Positions 26,831 to 36,890 of a stretch of 64,000 nt of DNA are shown piece after piece. Where the stretch lies: positions 1 to 64,000 of the forward strand of contig DAIDKH010000013.1 in assembly GCA_027450145.1 (NCBI GenBank). The letters run 5' to 3'. Within the stretch, counting starts at the first letter, position 1. The number at the start of each line of letters is the position of its first letter. Position numbers and translations under genes: made by a program. The DNA is from Chthonomonadaceae bacterium (lineage in GTDB: Bacteria > Armatimonadota > Chthonomonadetes > Chthonomonadales > Chthonomonadaceae). Below the pieces are notes generated by a model. That model made no database searches. It was not told the origin of the DNA and saw only the letters and a program-made list of their open reading frames with translations.

Positions 26831-27844
26831 CTAACCCGAGTGCTTAGAGGGGTACAGAACCTGTTGAACCGTAGGTGTATTGAAGTTCTTCATGGTAACC
26901 ACGGTCACGCCGCTATCAGCAAACTTTTTGGCTGCCGGCTTTTTATTAATGGCGTCGATGGCTACCATCACTCCCTGGTATCCCATTTGGTACGGATTTT
27001 GAACTACCAGCGCCTGGATGATGCCGTCCTTTAGGTCGGTTATCTCATCGTTAGAGCCATCGAATGAGACTATCTTCACCTTGCCAACTTTTCCGCTCTG
27101 CTTTAGAAAACTAGCTGCCCCCTGGCCACCAGGCTGATTAGCCGCAAAAATACCGGTAATGGCAGGATTGGCGGTGAGCATATTGGTAGCCTGATTAACC
27201 GCTTTTCCCGTATCACTGTCATCGTACAGAGTGGCAACCACCTGTATTCCTGGGTATTTTTTTATACCCTGCAGAAATCCCTGTATTCTCTGATCGTTAG
27301 ACGCAGCGCCCTTGATAAAGCCTAGCACGCCCACCTTACCGTTATCACCCATCGCTGCAGCAAGTGCGTCGGCAGCCTTAACACCAGCTGCCACGTTATC
27401 GGTAGCGATGTACTCATAACTTGGGTCCTTAGAGGGGTTCAATCCGGAGTCGATCGTCACCACGGGGATGCCCGCCTGAACAGCCTTGTCTGCAGGCGCG
27501 AGAAGTGCATTTTGATCGCAAGCAGCGAGAACAATAGCGTTTACTCCCGCAGTTATCTCGTTATTCACAACATCCACCTGCCCGGTTACATCCGTCTCCT
27601 GGGCTGGGCCATTGAAGACGATGGTTGCGTTCTTCTTTGCCGCGGCAGCCTCGGCACCTAGTTTTACAGTTAGCCAGTAGGAATTCGCTGTACCCTTCGG
27701 TATCACCGCAATCTTCAGCGGGGTTCCACTCGATGTGCCTCCCGCCGGCGTACTGTTGGGCGCCGGTTTGGCGCAGCCACCAAGCAATATGCCAAGACCC
27801 AAAATACCTATCGAGACTCTCCGCATCGTCGAACAGGAGTACAT
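26831..27844 (-). CDS. RbsB-type sugar ABC transporter substrate-binding lipoprotein
   Basis: 337 residues; GAGGAG lies upstream of the ATG at 27844. Lipoprotein signal with lipobox LLGGC. The periplasmic-binding-protein-like I fold is recognisable from LKIAVIPKGTANSYWLTV, VDVVNNEITAGVNAIVLAACD, IPVVTIDSGL and VGVLGFIKGAASNDQRIQGF, all typical of ribose/galactose/inositol binding proteins. No permease or ATPase gene is adjacent, so this is an orphan receptor that must use components encoded elsewhere or serve in sensing. The sugar is not determinable. Confidence 0.9.
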   Translation of the reverse strand: MYSCSTMRRVSIGILGLGILLGGCAKPAPNSTPAGGTSSGTPLKIAVIPKGTANSYWLTVKLGAEAAAAKKNATIVFNGPAQETDVTGQVDVVNNEITAGVNAIVLAACDQNALLAPADKAVQAGIPVVTIDSGLNPSKDPSYEYIATDNVAAGVKAADALAAAMGDNGKVGVLGFIKGAASNDQRIQGFLQGIKKYPGIQVVATLYDDSDTGKAVNQATNMLTANPAITGIFAANQPGGQGAASFLKQSGKVGKVKIVSFDGSNDEITDLKDGIIQALVVQNPYQMGYQGVMVAIDAINKKPAAKKFADSGVTVVTMKNFNTPTVQQVLYPSKHSG

Positions 27845-27981
27845 TCTGAACTCTCCTCTAAATTATCAGCGTTAACTTTCCTGCGACTGAGTTTCACCAA
27901 AGATATACCAAAGTCCTTCACTATTCTTCAGAATATCGAGCAAAATAAACTTCTGTAAGCCATCCTGCGATTGTGATGATC

Positions 27982-29379
27982 TCAGTTTGAGGATATGGGA
28001 CGCCCAAAACAGACAGTTTTCATAACGGACATCTCATCTATGGCGAATCGCACGCCCTCGCGTCCCATACCGCTCTGCTTAATCCCACCGTACGGCATCA
28101 GGTCTGACCGAAATGTGGTGGACTCATTTACAATAACGGTGCCGGCCTGCAATTCACGGGCAGCTCGCATCGCCTCCTCGTAATTGTTCGTCCAAATTGC
28201 TGCGTTCAGTCCGTAGTCAGTACTATTCGCAATGGCAATTGCCTCATCAAACTGCGTGTATTGCAAAAACATTACCACGGGGCCAAATGCCTCCTGTTGC
28301 AGCATGCGACCACCGTGTTCTACCGATGTAAGCACTGTAGGAAGGTAGATGCACTCTGCTTCCCGCTTTCCACCCACAACGACCTGTGCCCCGGCGCTTT
28401 TAAGGTCCGCTACAAGCTTCTCAATGCGGTCGCATGCCTCCCTTGAGATAAGGGTACCAACATCCGTGGTATCGCTAACCGGGTCACCCACCACCAGCTT
28501 CGATGCAACCTCACTTACCATTGTTAGTAGGTCACCGAGAATAGTGCGGTGCGCGATGACCCTCTGCACGCTTATACAGAGCTGCCCTGCTACTGCGAAG
28601 GCACCGCGAACGATGGCATTTGCAGTGGCCTCCAAATTAGCTGACGGTGTTACCACTAACGGGCTATTGCCACCAAGCTCTAGTGACACCTTCTTGAACC
28701 CGGCCGCGGCAGGAAGACGAACACCCACCTCACGACTGCCTGTAAACGAGAGCATTGCTATGTTTGGATGTCGGACGAGCGCATCGCCAGCCTCCTCACC
28801 CAGGCCGGTTATGACCAGTAATCCATTTTCTGGTACCCCAGCGTTGAGCAGCAGATCGCGCAACAGCAGGGAACTTAGGGGCGTCTGCTCTGCTGGTTTA
28901 AGCACAATGCTGTTTCCTGCTGCGAGAGCAGGGGCAATCTTGTGCGCAGCCAGTGCCAGCGGTACATTCCAGGGGGTAATGCCACCGATGATGCCTCGAG
29001 GTTCACGCATGCAGTATCCTGTCATCGCAGCTCCATTGGGTAGAGCATCCAATGCTAGAACGTCACCTGGAGGGGCCACTAATTCCGCAGCCGCGAGGTC
29101 AAAGATAGAGGCGGCCCTATCTACCTCGGCGCGGGTTTCACGGATGGTTTTGCCTGCTTCGCGTGTAAGCAAAACACTAAGCTCGTCCCTATGCTCTTGC
29201 AGCTGGCCAGCAGCGCCTGTAAGCATCCGTCGTCTATCGTGAAGGGTAGTAGCCCGCATACCGGCCGCTCCTTCACGAGCGGTCTCTATAGCTTCATCGA
29301 CCTCGCGGACCATGTTGCGCGGAGCGAAGCCAACTACCTCCCCCGAATACGGATTGCGCACGGTTAGCTTATCGCCCAT
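27982..29379 (-). CDS. NAD(P)-dependent aldehyde dehydrogenase
   Basis: 465 residues from the ATG at 29379, which has AGGAG ten bases upstream and follows the previous gene by four bases. Cofactor motif GGITPWNVPLALAAHKIAPA, Glu in KVSLELGGNSPLVV and catalytic Cys in AGQLCISVQR are all present. The pattern is that of lactaldehyde/succinate-semialdehyde dehydrogenases. It sits directly after a GH30-like glycosidase gene, suggesting a role in catabolism of released sugars. Confidence 0.92.
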   Translation of the reverse strand: MGDKLTVRNPYSGEVVGFAPRNMVREVDEAIETAREGAAGMRATTLHDRRRMLTGAAGQLQEHRDELSVLLTREAGKTIRETRAEVDRAASIFDLAAAELVAPPGDVLALDALPNGAAMTGYCMREPRGIIGGITPWNVPLALAAHKIAPALAAGNSIVLKPAEQTPLSSLLLRDLLLNAGVPENGLLVITGLGEEAGDALVRHPNIAMLSFTGSREVGVRLPAAAGFKKVSLELGGNSPLVVTPSANLEATANAIVRGAFAVAGQLCISVQRVIAHRTILGDLLTMVSEVASKLVVGDPVSDTTDVGTLISREACDRIEKLVADLKSAGAQVVVGGKREAECIYLPTVLTSVEHGGRMLQQEAFGPVVMFLQYTQFDEAIAIANSTDYGLNAAIWTNNYEEAMRAARELQAGTVIVNESTTFRSDLMPYGGIKQSGMGREGVRFAIDEMSVMKTVCFGRPISSN

Positions 29380-29383
29380 CACC

Positions 29384-30841
29384 TTAATTCTCCTTTGCGT
29401 GCGGCCCCCCGAATGTTGACTCGGTTGCATTCTTCCGCTCAGAAGTGACTACAACCGTAACGCTCCACGGAGGCAGATGAATTTGGCGCACGCGGCCATT
29501 CTTAACGAGCCGTCTGCAGGTTAACTGCATATTCATACGAGCTGTGGTGGTGTATACCGCAGCCGCCGTACCTTGGAGTCCCTGAAGATTGAGATTGAGG
29601 GGCAGAGAATGATGCGGGTTGACGAGCAGCACAGTAGTGCCGGCAGCAGTTTGAAATGCTGCAGCATTCATCCATATACCGTCTGCAGTATTAAACTTGG
29701 GAACGGTGCTAACCACGGAATGGCACAACGACCCTGGTGGCACGTTTGTGAACACCTTTTGCAGCACGTAATAGATTGGATACCTGGTATATTCCTTATC
29801 GTCTGCCACCAACACTTCATTCGGTGCAATGCCGGGGGCGTAACCGTCCCACCAAAACCAGTAGTTGTTGCGCACGCATTCCATATCGGAGCATAGTCTT
29901 CGGGCAGACATTACTGCTATGTCAATTGTGGGTGTGTCTTTTTCTCCGTTTTCAATATAGCTGTATTCCGTCATCCACTCGTCTTTGTGCCACATATCGC
30001 AACTAGCAGCCCATTGTTTCAATACCTTTACCGATCCGCCCCAATTGTAGCTGTGAGATGAACAACCCCAAATGGCGCTGTCGAGCTTAGGGTCGCTCAT
30101 GAACGCGGGGAAGCCGTTGCCGCCCAGAAACGCCATACTGCACCCCCAGTTCTTGCCGGTGTCATAGGCTCCATCCTCGGGCCCAAGCAACTTCACCATT
30201 TCAAATCCGTTTGTATCCAACTTCCTTCGCAGTGCCTCAACCACACGGTAGTATTGTGCGTAATCAAACCTAGCCTCGTTGACGAAATGCATACTGTCAT
30301 AGGTTGCTGTATTGGTTGGTTCGTTTTGGATGGTAATTGCGATGGGCAGTGGTAGGCGCTTGTTGTGAATGAATTTGCAGATATTCACGAAATAGTTAGT
30401 GAATGCATCTTCACGATCTATGCGGAGATTTGCTGACGCAACTATGGGGGGATTTTTCATTCCCACAAATGGTGACCAAGAGCACAAAATATATCTAAGG
30501 TGATACCGCGTAAGCAGGGATATCTTATTGCAAACCAGGTCCATCGCCATCGGATTAACGGCACCATTATCGTTCAGCCCGTCATTATGATCAAGATAAA
30601 TCCTGTCTATGGTCATGCCCAGATGCTTATATAGGTCATTGATCACGACATCTGGTATTTTTGGTGCCGCAAAATAGGCATTACAGCCCCAACCCTTCAC
30701 AGTCTGCATGGCCTGTGGTAACACGGTAACAGTATTCTGCTGGGCCGCTGCGCTATGTTCCAGGAAGAATACAAACGAAAGTGCGAGCAACGATCTAAAG
30801 GTTCGTTTTAAAAGCCTGCAAGCAGTTAGAGGTGTTAGCAC
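29384..30841 (-). CDS. Secreted GH30-like glycoside hydrolase
   Basis: 485 residues from the GTG at 30841 (GGGAG seven bases upstream); another GTG 39 nt earlier lacks a clear Shine-Dalgarno. A signal peptide ends at SAAAQQ. The TIM-barrel has the GH30/clan-A acid/base motif ITIQNEP and the nucleophile motif MTEYSYIE, and begins with MQTVKGWGCNAYF, the usual opening. A C-terminal beta domain (AFQTAAGTTVLLVNPH) follows. Likely substrates are xylan, glucuronoxylan or a beta-glucan. It is followed after four bases by the aldehyde dehydrogenase. Confidence 0.8.
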   Translation of the reverse strand: MLTPLTACRLLKRTFRSLLALSFVFFLEHSAAAQQNTVTVLPQAMQTVKGWGCNAYFAAPKIPDVVINDLYKHLGMTIDRIYLDHNDGLNDNGAVNPMAMDLVCNKISLLTRYHLRYILCSWSPFVGMKNPPIVASANLRIDREDAFTNYFVNICKFIHNKRLPLPIAITIQNEPTNTATYDSMHFVNEARFDYAQYYRVVEALRRKLDTNGFEMVKLLGPEDGAYDTGKNWGCSMAFLGGNGFPAFMSDPKLDSAIWGCSSHSYNWGGSVKVLKQWAASCDMWHKDEWMTEYSYIENGEKDTPTIDIAVMSARRLCSDMECVRNNYWFWWDGYAPGIAPNEVLVADDKEYTRYPIYYVLQKVFTNVPPGSLCHSVVSTVPKFNTADGIWMNAAAFQTAAGTTVLLVNPHHSLPLNLNLQGLQGTAAAVYTTTARMNMQLTCRRLVKNGRVRQIHLPPWSVTVVVTSERKNATESTFGGPHAKEN

Positions 30842-31011
30842 ACTCGGTCTCCCGTTGATCTGCCAGCTCGAATAATTCACACATGTGAGTGCGCTCCGGG
30901 TACTGGGTACTGATTTTTACAGGTTAGCTAGTCCATGTTAGTTGAACTGAGTTAACAGCGTTGCCATAGCTACACGCGCCTATCAGGTTGCGTTTGTGCG
31001 TATGCGCCGGC

Positions 31012-31875
31012 CTAGTCGGAAACCGGCTCGCCGAAGCAGAAGCATACTCCATAGGGATCCTGAGCAAAAAACACCTGGTACTTGCTGCCATTGTGTACCT
31101 GCACCGTCACATCCGAAGGCGCTATGTGTGCTGCTTTCAGCTGATTGTGAAGCCCGATCAAACCTGTAACGGCAAAATAGCAGCTTGCCTGCTCAGGATC
31201 TAGATTATTGACTTCAAGCCCAATCTCGACCCCTCCTCTGCGCAGGAAAGCATTTGAATTAGTCTGTCTGGTGACTGCAAACCCTAGCACTAAAGTGTAA
31301 TATCCCAGCGCAGGACCGAGTGTTTTTGCTGGCAACCTCATAATGTCGGTATCACCAATTGGGAAGGCTCTAATGAAGGATGGCTCGCTATGGGGTTCCC
31401 GCATACCAAACCACGGCTCTGTCACCAGGCACTCTTGCAGCCAACTACGGTCGTTTTCATCGACAATCTGCCCGCCAAGTTCCGCAGCAAGCTTATAGTG
31501 ATGGCTGAACTGGTACCGGTCACCAAGTGCGGCATAGGCGCGGGCGAGAGCCTCGTGCGCAAACGGAAGGTCCCAATCCGCCATGCCAGGCGCGCTGCAA
31601 CTTTCAAGGTACAACTGGGCATGAAGGAGCGATGCCGCCCCCTGTTTTAACAAGGCATTTGCGCGGGATATTTGCCATTCGCCACGTCCCATTTGCACTT
31701 CCGTACCAACTTCACCCCAATGGTAGCGGGAAGCATGCGCCTCATGCAGCATCTGTGCGTCGTCGCACGCAGATCGGTCACTGCGCTCCATGAGCTCCCA
31801 AACGTGGTTGAACAGGTCTATAGCAAAAGTACGGTGAACATCCGCACGTCCGGCGTCATTGGCAGGCTCTAGCAT
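31012..31875 (-). CDS. Helical-repeat protein with a C-terminal VOC/glyoxalase domain
   Basis: 287 residues; GAGGA lies eight bases before the ATG at 31875. The N-terminal ~150 residues are helical and TPR-like (MLHEAHASRYHWGEVG, LPFAHEALARAYAALG), a module known from small bacterial proteins of unknown function. The last ~110 residues (AKTLGPALGYYTLVLGFAV, FFAQDPYGVCFCFGEP) form a vicinal-oxygen-chelate domain as in glyoxalase/bleomycin-resistance proteins. The fusion might detoxify or sense a small molecule. No partner is adjacent. Confidence 0.7.
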   Translation of the reverse strand: MLEPANDAGRADVHRTFAIDLFNHVWELMERSDRSACDDAQMLHEAHASRYHWGEVGTEVQMGRGEWQISRANALLKQGAASLLHAQLYLESCSAPGMADWDLPFAHEALARAYAALGDRYQFSHHYKLAAELGGQIVDENDRSWLQECLVTEPWFGMREPHSEPSFIRAFPIGDTDIMRLPAKTLGPALGYYTLVLGFAVTRQTNSNAFLRRGGVEIGLEVNNLDPEQASCYFAVTGLIGLHNQLKAAHIAPSDVTVQVHNGSKYQVFFAQDPYGVCFCFGEPVSD

Positions 31876-32036
31876 TGTTGCGTTCCTCACATACCGCTTC
31901 ACTCGCGGAAACACCACTCGGCTTCTGGCGGCTTACGCGCTCAAATCTCGCGTCACGATTGGATGGACTGCCAAATTAGCACGGCATTTCAGCGGATTTC
32001 ATAACAACCTCTCTCTTTAGTATCCGAATGGGCTGA

Positions 32037-33770
32037 TTACCAGTCACTTCCACCAGTATCCTGGTCACCGAAATCCATGCCACCTGTGTCTTGATCACCG
32101 AAATCCATGCCGCCTGTGTCTTGATCACCGAAATCCATGCCGCCAGTGTCTTGATCACCGAAGTCAACTCCACCTGTGTCCTGGTTACCGAAGTCAACTC
32201 CACCTGTGTCCTGGTTACCGAAGTCAACTCCACCTGTGTCCTGGTTACCGAAGTCGAAATCAGCTCCTGGCTGGGTGTTGATGTCTGCCTGGTTGTTGAA
32301 GTCCAATCCTCCCGTATCCTGAAAATCTGGACCGTTCATCCCAGCTGCCATCTGTCCAGCCAGAAACGGATCGGCCGTAAACCCGCCTGTCGGATCAACG
32401 AAAACAGGGTAAGGAATGGGATCATCGTAGGTATTCAATAGCGATCCAAGCAGAAATCCAGACGTAAAGCCACCATCAGAATACGATATTGGCGTGTAAT
32501 ATGCGGGACTGCCATAATAATCTCGATAGGGATCATACCCCGGTGCCCGGTACCACGGGATAGGATTGCCATTAACCGCCACCGATCTGATTTGCGGTGC
32601 GCTGCCACGCTGCACAATCTGCACATCCTGGCTGCATGCAAGGACCTTACGTCTTTTACCTTCCAGTACAATCGTCACCGGCGTGAGGTCCGACACTCGT
32701 GCAGGTCGTGAACAGAAGAAGCAGGCTGCTCGTTCGTTCTCGGGGATGCTTGCGACTTGGGGATCTTCTACTGCAACGGTAGGCACGTTGGAGTTGTCAC
32801 CAGGTATCGCCTTGAAATCTGTACCATCTACAGCAACCGCAACTCCCGTTCCACCGGTAGCTCGGTCAATGGCGCTTTTACACTGAGCTGCCGCCTGCCT
32901 TGCTAATTCTAAAAGTGCCTCCGCACGGCCCAGCCCTTGAACAGTACCGCTCCTAGCGACGTCCATCGCCTGCTGATCGCTAGCCGCAGCGCTTGCTCTC
33001 GCCGAACGTGCTGCGTCGGCCTCAGCGGACGGGGGAAGTAGATCGAGGTAATTGTCGGCGTATGAAATGCTGTTGACTACGTCTTCATGCAGGAGGTGCA
33101 CCCGGTGCAGCGCAGCAGCGTGTTCAAAGTTCCGTTTTCGAATGCCTTTCACGGCGTTAACCAGTACGGCGACCACAATGATGATGAGCAGCGCCACAAA
33201 TACAGTGCCCAAACCGCCAGACGCCGAGTCGGTTTGCTGTCCAGCAGCATAGCCCGCACCAGCAACAGTATTCGAAGCTGCACCTGGCTGCTCAAGGCCC
33301 GAGACCGTACTAACGATCTGCACAATGCCCGAAGCAGGAGTAGACTTGAGTTGTTGTAAATGGGCACGCAAAACCTGATCGATCTGGGCGCCCGTAAGGG
33401 CGCTGGTTGATAGCGAGACGCCATGCGGGGTCAGCACGATGAGCATGCCGTCACCAAGCCCCAACCACCTATGAAGCGCATGAGTGTACCGGTCGCGTGT
33501 TTTAAACACACTGCCGTCCTTAGGCAGGTATGGCACCACGGCTATTCTTACCGGCAAGGCAGCTGGTTGGCTCTTTGCCAGCTGCACAAGCCTTGCCTGG
33601 TCGGCATCGTTTAACAGGTGCCCTTTTACCACCACGTCTTGAGAACGCAACAGTTGTGCTAGCGGATCGCGGTTGAATACCGAGGAATATCCAGACTGCG
33701 CGATGGACGAACGAACAACCACACTAAAAACGCAAACGAGGAATATCGAAAACGCTTTGCATCGTGGCAC
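32037..33770 (-). CDS. TPM-like exported membrane protein with a decapeptide-repeat tail
   Basis: 577 residues, GTG start with AGGAG six bases upstream. A signal peptide (to SSIAQ) precedes a TPM-like domain (LGLGDGMLIVLTPHGVSLS). One membrane helix (TVFVALLIIIVVAVLVNAV, about residues 190-210) is followed by a helical region and a conserved CFFCSRPARVSDLTP...VLACSQD, possibly a small metal site. A Pro/Tyr/Gly-rich stretch and seven DFGNQDTGGV-type decapeptides form the tail. TPM proteins act in photosystem repair and as membrane-anchored acid phosphatases, but this protein's role is unknown. A paralogue lies immediately upstream. Confidence 0.7.
   Translation of the reverse strand: MPRCKAFSIFLVCVFSVVVRSSIAQSGYSSVFNRDPLAQLLRSQDVVVKGHLLNDADQARLVQLAKSQPAALPVRIAVVPYLPKDGSVFKTRDRYTHALHRWLGLGDGMLIVLTPHGVSLSTSALTGAQIDQVLRAHLQQLKSTPASGIVQIVSTVSGLEQPGAASNTVAGAGYAAGQQTDSASGGLGTVFVALLIIIVVAVLVNAVKGIRKRNFEHAAALHRVHLLHEDVVNSISYADNYLDLLPPSAEADAARSARASAAASDQQAMDVARSGTVQGLGRAEALLELARQAAAQCKSAIDRATGGTGVAVAVDGTDFKAIPGDNSNVPTVAVEDPQVASIPENERAACFFCSRPARVSDLTPVTIVLEGKRRKVLACSQDVQIVQRGSAPQIRSVAVNGNPIPWYRAPGYDPYRDYYGSPAYYTPISYSDGGFTSGFLLGSLLNTYDDPIPYPVFVDPTGGFTADPFLAGQMAAGMNGPDFQDTGGLDFNNQADINTQPGADFDFGNQDTGGVDFGNQDTGGVDFGNQDTGGVDFGDQDTGGMDFGDQDTGGMDFGDQDTGGMDFGDQDTGGSDW
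32046..32255 (-). repeat. Seven 30-bp tandem repeats inside the TPM-like gene
   Basis: Consecutive 30-bp units encode DFG(N/D)QDTGG(V/M). Three V-type units precede four D/M-type units, so the array appears to have grown by unit duplication. Copy number is likely variable. Confidence 0.9.
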
Positions 33771-33957
33771 TATGGTCTCCTAAAGTTTGATGTAGTAGTC
33801 CTTTAGATTGACGAAACATTCACTAGTTGGGTGTCGTGGAGTTTTTGGGCAGTTCATTCACCTCGTTGCGGCGCAGGGAACCAACAAGGCGCGATTGACG
33901 GCACAATGGCTGACGCCCAGGAACGTCTTTAATCCAACTTGCTAAAGTGCCCTAACT

Positions 33958-35526
33958 CTATCCCTGGTTAGTAACTATCACAACCGGTGAAACCTCAACA
34001 ACCACCGGCAGTGTCTGCGGGTGATTGGTAAAATGTGTACGTTGGCTTGTGGCGTTCGGCTTCTGCGCGATGGAGGTGTCACCAGCCAAACTGATGCCAC
34101 TTTTTTGCTCGTTAATTGGAGCATTCGCCGTACTGCCCAAAGGCAGTCCGTCACGCATGCCATTGTTCGGGCTGTAGTACGCGGTTCCAACATAGTAATC
34201 ACAATAAGGATCATAATTGGGCGCCAAGTACCAGGGCACGGATCCATCCGCAGTAGATACCATGCGAATACGCGGTACCATGCCCTGCCTAATGATCTGC
34301 ATATCATCTGCACACACAAGAACTTTGCGGCGCTGCCCGTCCACCGTAACATTCACCACGATAAGTTGCGAAATTCGGCACGGCTTAGAGCAGAAGAAGC
34401 ATGCGCCCCGCTCATCCACCGGTATTTCCTCCTGCATGGGTGTTGCGGCGTCAAACACGATCGTTGGTTCATTCTCCGCCCTCCCGGAGATACCGCCCAA
34501 TGTGGTTTCGGTGTGATTGGTAGCGAGATTAATTGCATCCTTGCAACAGGAAATGTAGTCGCAAGCCTGTTCTAAAAGACACTGCGCTCGCTCTTCGTTC
34601 TGCGGTGTAAGCTGAACAGTCAATTTCTGAACCTGTCTGTCAAGTGCCGCCGCTCGGTCTCTAGCTCGACGAGCACGCACCTGTTGGTCCGAAGGAGGAA
34701 GTACCTCAAGATACTTGTCGAGCATTAAGAGGTTTTCAATTACAAACTGATGAAGCTGCTGTACCTGAGTGGCGGCGCCAGTACTGACTTCGCCCCGTGG
34801 TTGAACCTCATCCGCATCAACCTTCTGTCGCCGAATTTCTGCGATCGGCCGTTCTGGCACGAGCGTTAACAAAGACTTTAGTAATTGGATTACAAAAACT
34901 ATGCCAAATAGACCAAATAGGAGCTCAAACCCGGTACTAAAGAGATCATTAGAAAGAAACGTCGGGGTTGTCGTTGGCATTACCGTATTTGAGTTGTAGT
35001 GATAGTATTCGCTAGGCGATTCTTGAGCAGACGCGTCGTTCTGCAAGAGCCGGCCGTTAATATCGCTTACGGTATCTGATATCCCAGCAATTGGATTTTG
35101 TTTCAACAGCGGGCCGTTGCGCTTTAATATACGATCCAGTTGAGATTTACTGATGTCGCTGGTAGCTATTGAAACTGCGTGCGGCGTGCGAACTACCAGA
35201 ATACTGTTTTGGACTCCTAACCACGATTGGAGCGCATTGGTGTAACTCCTCAATGATTTGAAAGTCCCCCCATGAGTCGGGAAGTGATTGATAAACGCAA
35301 ATTTAAGTGGCAGGTCGGTACCATTGTCAGACATTAGCCTAGAAACTAGCGTACGGTCTAGCTTGGGCAAGTATTTGCCGTCAAAATAAACGTCACCTGC
35401 GGTGAGCTTTTGGGCAATTGCATCGTGTTTGAACACGGAGGAGTACTGGGGTTGTGCCCAGCAGGTGACAGGAACCGCAAAGGCCAGGATAGTTAGAAGA
35501 CTGTAGATGTAGTGACAACGGTTCAT
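33958..35526 (-). CDS. TPM-like exported membrane protein, paralogue without repeats
   Basis: 522 residues; AAGGA seven bases before the ATG. It has the same order as its downstream neighbour: signal peptide (TCWAQ), a QYSSVFKHDAIAQ opening, TPM-like segment (LGVQNSILVVRTPHAVSIA), one membrane helix (FELLFGLFGIVFVIQLLKSLL), a helical region with LEVLPPSDQQVRARRARDRA, and the Cys motif CFFCSKPCRISQLIVV...VLVCADD, then PWYLAPNYDPYCDYY. The C-terminal repeats are missing. Function unknown; the duplicate pair may form a complex. Confidence 0.7.
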   Translation of the reverse strand: MNRCHYIYSLLTILAFAVPVTCWAQPQYSSVFKHDAIAQKLTAGDVYFDGKYLPKLDRTLVSRLMSDNGTDLPLKFAFINHFPTHGGTFKSLRSYTNALQSWLGVQNSILVVRTPHAVSIATSDISKSQLDRILKRNGPLLKQNPIAGISDTVSDINGRLLQNDASAQESPSEYYHYNSNTVMPTTTPTFLSNDLFSTGFELLFGLFGIVFVIQLLKSLLTLVPERPIAEIRRQKVDADEVQPRGEVSTGAATQVQQLHQFVIENLLMLDKYLEVLPPSDQQVRARRARDRAAALDRQVQKLTVQLTPQNEERAQCLLEQACDYISCCKDAINLATNHTETTLGGISGRAENEPTIVFDAATPMQEEIPVDERGACFFCSKPCRISQLIVVNVTVDGQRRKVLVCADDMQIIRQGMVPRIRMVSTADGSVPWYLAPNYDPYCDYYVGTAYYSPNNGMRDGLPLGSTANAPINEQKSGISLAGDTSIAQKPNATSQRTHFTNHPQTLPVVVEVSPVVIVTNQG

Positions 35527-36682
35527 TAGCAGTTCCTTGTGTTCCTCTAAACTTCTTTGTTGGACGAACGTTCCCTACGTTGGGTGTCAAAATTGCCCAG
35601 TACCAACGTTGGAATGGATTTATGCGACCGCCTGTAATCATTACCCAAATACAAGGCGAAAGATTACGCAGCTGGGTTCACATCTGTTTTTATTGCACGT
35701 TTACATGCCTCTCATGCAGACCAGAAGTGAGCCATCAATTTAGCCACCAAAGACGTTGGCAGTGGTTCCTATCAATATTCCGCCGTTCACTTCGACGAAT
35801 ATTTACCTCGCCGAACTGCTCCACCTATGGGCTCACCGTGCCGCAACTTTGTTGTACGCATAAATCACATTTAACAGCAGGTACCAACTCGCTGTTGACA
35901 AGCTCAGAATGTGTAGCTGGCAATTACGGAACGTCCAGACGATTAAGGGGCTGCTGATCGATTATTTGCAGTCTGATGGCGCATAACACTCTCTTTTTTG
36001 GGTCCCATTCTTCAGCGATAAATCGTAAACCGGCAGCATGTCCTGGTTGAAGCAAAAGCGATTGCACCCCGATATTGCTCAATCACTCTTTCCGCTACTG
36101 GACGGAAAATTCGTCGCGAGTATCGCGGCGCAATCTATTATATTTGAAGCGATAACAATGCCCGACCGCCAGCTTCACTCGATTTCGGGAACTGGTCAGG
36201 GCGCCAGCCGATGATCACCAGGCTTACACTAACTAGGGTCAAGTTTGCAGTCTTAAATCATTGATACCGCATTGTTGGAGTAAGGATCCAATACTTGAGC
36301 CGCATTGTTCGCGCGAGGCAGCTCGCTTTGCAATGATTTCATCATCTTTGAAATGAATAAAATATCTGGCTGCATCGTAACACACCTTGTTATATTTGTC
36401 AACATGTTTCTTAGCGCCTAATGATGTCACGGGCACATTCTCGTGCGAGGAAGGCAACGAGTTATGGTTGTGTAACAATCCCGCCACCACACCCTCGCCG
36501 CTGCTAAGTTCCGCAATATCCGCCTGAAACGACGCGCGGATCATTCTGGTTCAGGAACCCGACCATTAAGGGGATTATCGCACACATCTACCAATTGGCC
36601 GGCCCTATCAAAGGTCGACGCGATAACAACCGATCTAGCCGAGCCCTCTAATGCAATCGATTGACCCTCGCACCGGTTAGGT
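35527..36682. other. Gene-poor region
   Basis: About 1.15 kb with only short frames lacking Shine-Dalgarno sequences on both strands. One minus-strand frame (36239-36544) is open for 101 codons but unconvincing. I see no repeat, tRNA or clear hairpin. It may be a decayed gene region. Confidence 0.4.
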
Positions 36683-36835
36683 TCACAATTCAATGCAGAC
36701 CGCGAGCAATTCACCAGCCAATTCCAGGTTACCCGCAGGAAGGTTCTTGTCTGATGCGTCGTTTGGTGAATTCACGTCCCTTGAAGCTAAGCAGCCACTC
36801 TGTAGGTCAGCCGTCACAACAAACTCCGAATTCAT
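36683..36835 (-). CDS. Possible 50-residue peptide, or remnant of a longer frame
   Basis: ATG at 36835, 55 nt after the stop of the membrane protein on the same strand. The product contains LQSGCLASRDVNSPNDASDK and ends LAGELLAVCIEL. The frame is open further upstream (the stretch VILHQSLSCCGADF precedes the ATG) and has protein-like composition, but no good Shine-Dalgarno is visible. It could be a pseudogene end. Function unknown. Confidence 0.25.
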   Translation of the reverse strand: MNSEFVVTADLQSGCLASRDVNSPNDASDKNLPAGNLELAGELLAVCIEL

Positions 36836-36890
36836 TTCGCCGGTTGTAAAATCGGCCCCACAGCAACTCAGCGACTGATGGAGAATAACA

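Noticed and set aside
28349-29242. Long plus-strand frame of 297 codons
   Set aside because: It is antisense to the conserved aldehyde dehydrogenase, is rich in Ser/Arg/Pro as expected for a shadow frame, and has no Shine-Dalgarno.
32046-32255. Tandem 30-bp repeats considered as a CRISPR array
   Set aside because: The repeats are contiguous without spacers and encode an in-frame decapeptide.
36239-36544. Minus-strand 101-codon frame in the gene-poor block
   Set aside because: No Shine-Dalgarno, no hydrophobic or domain pattern; kept only as a note in the intergenic entry.
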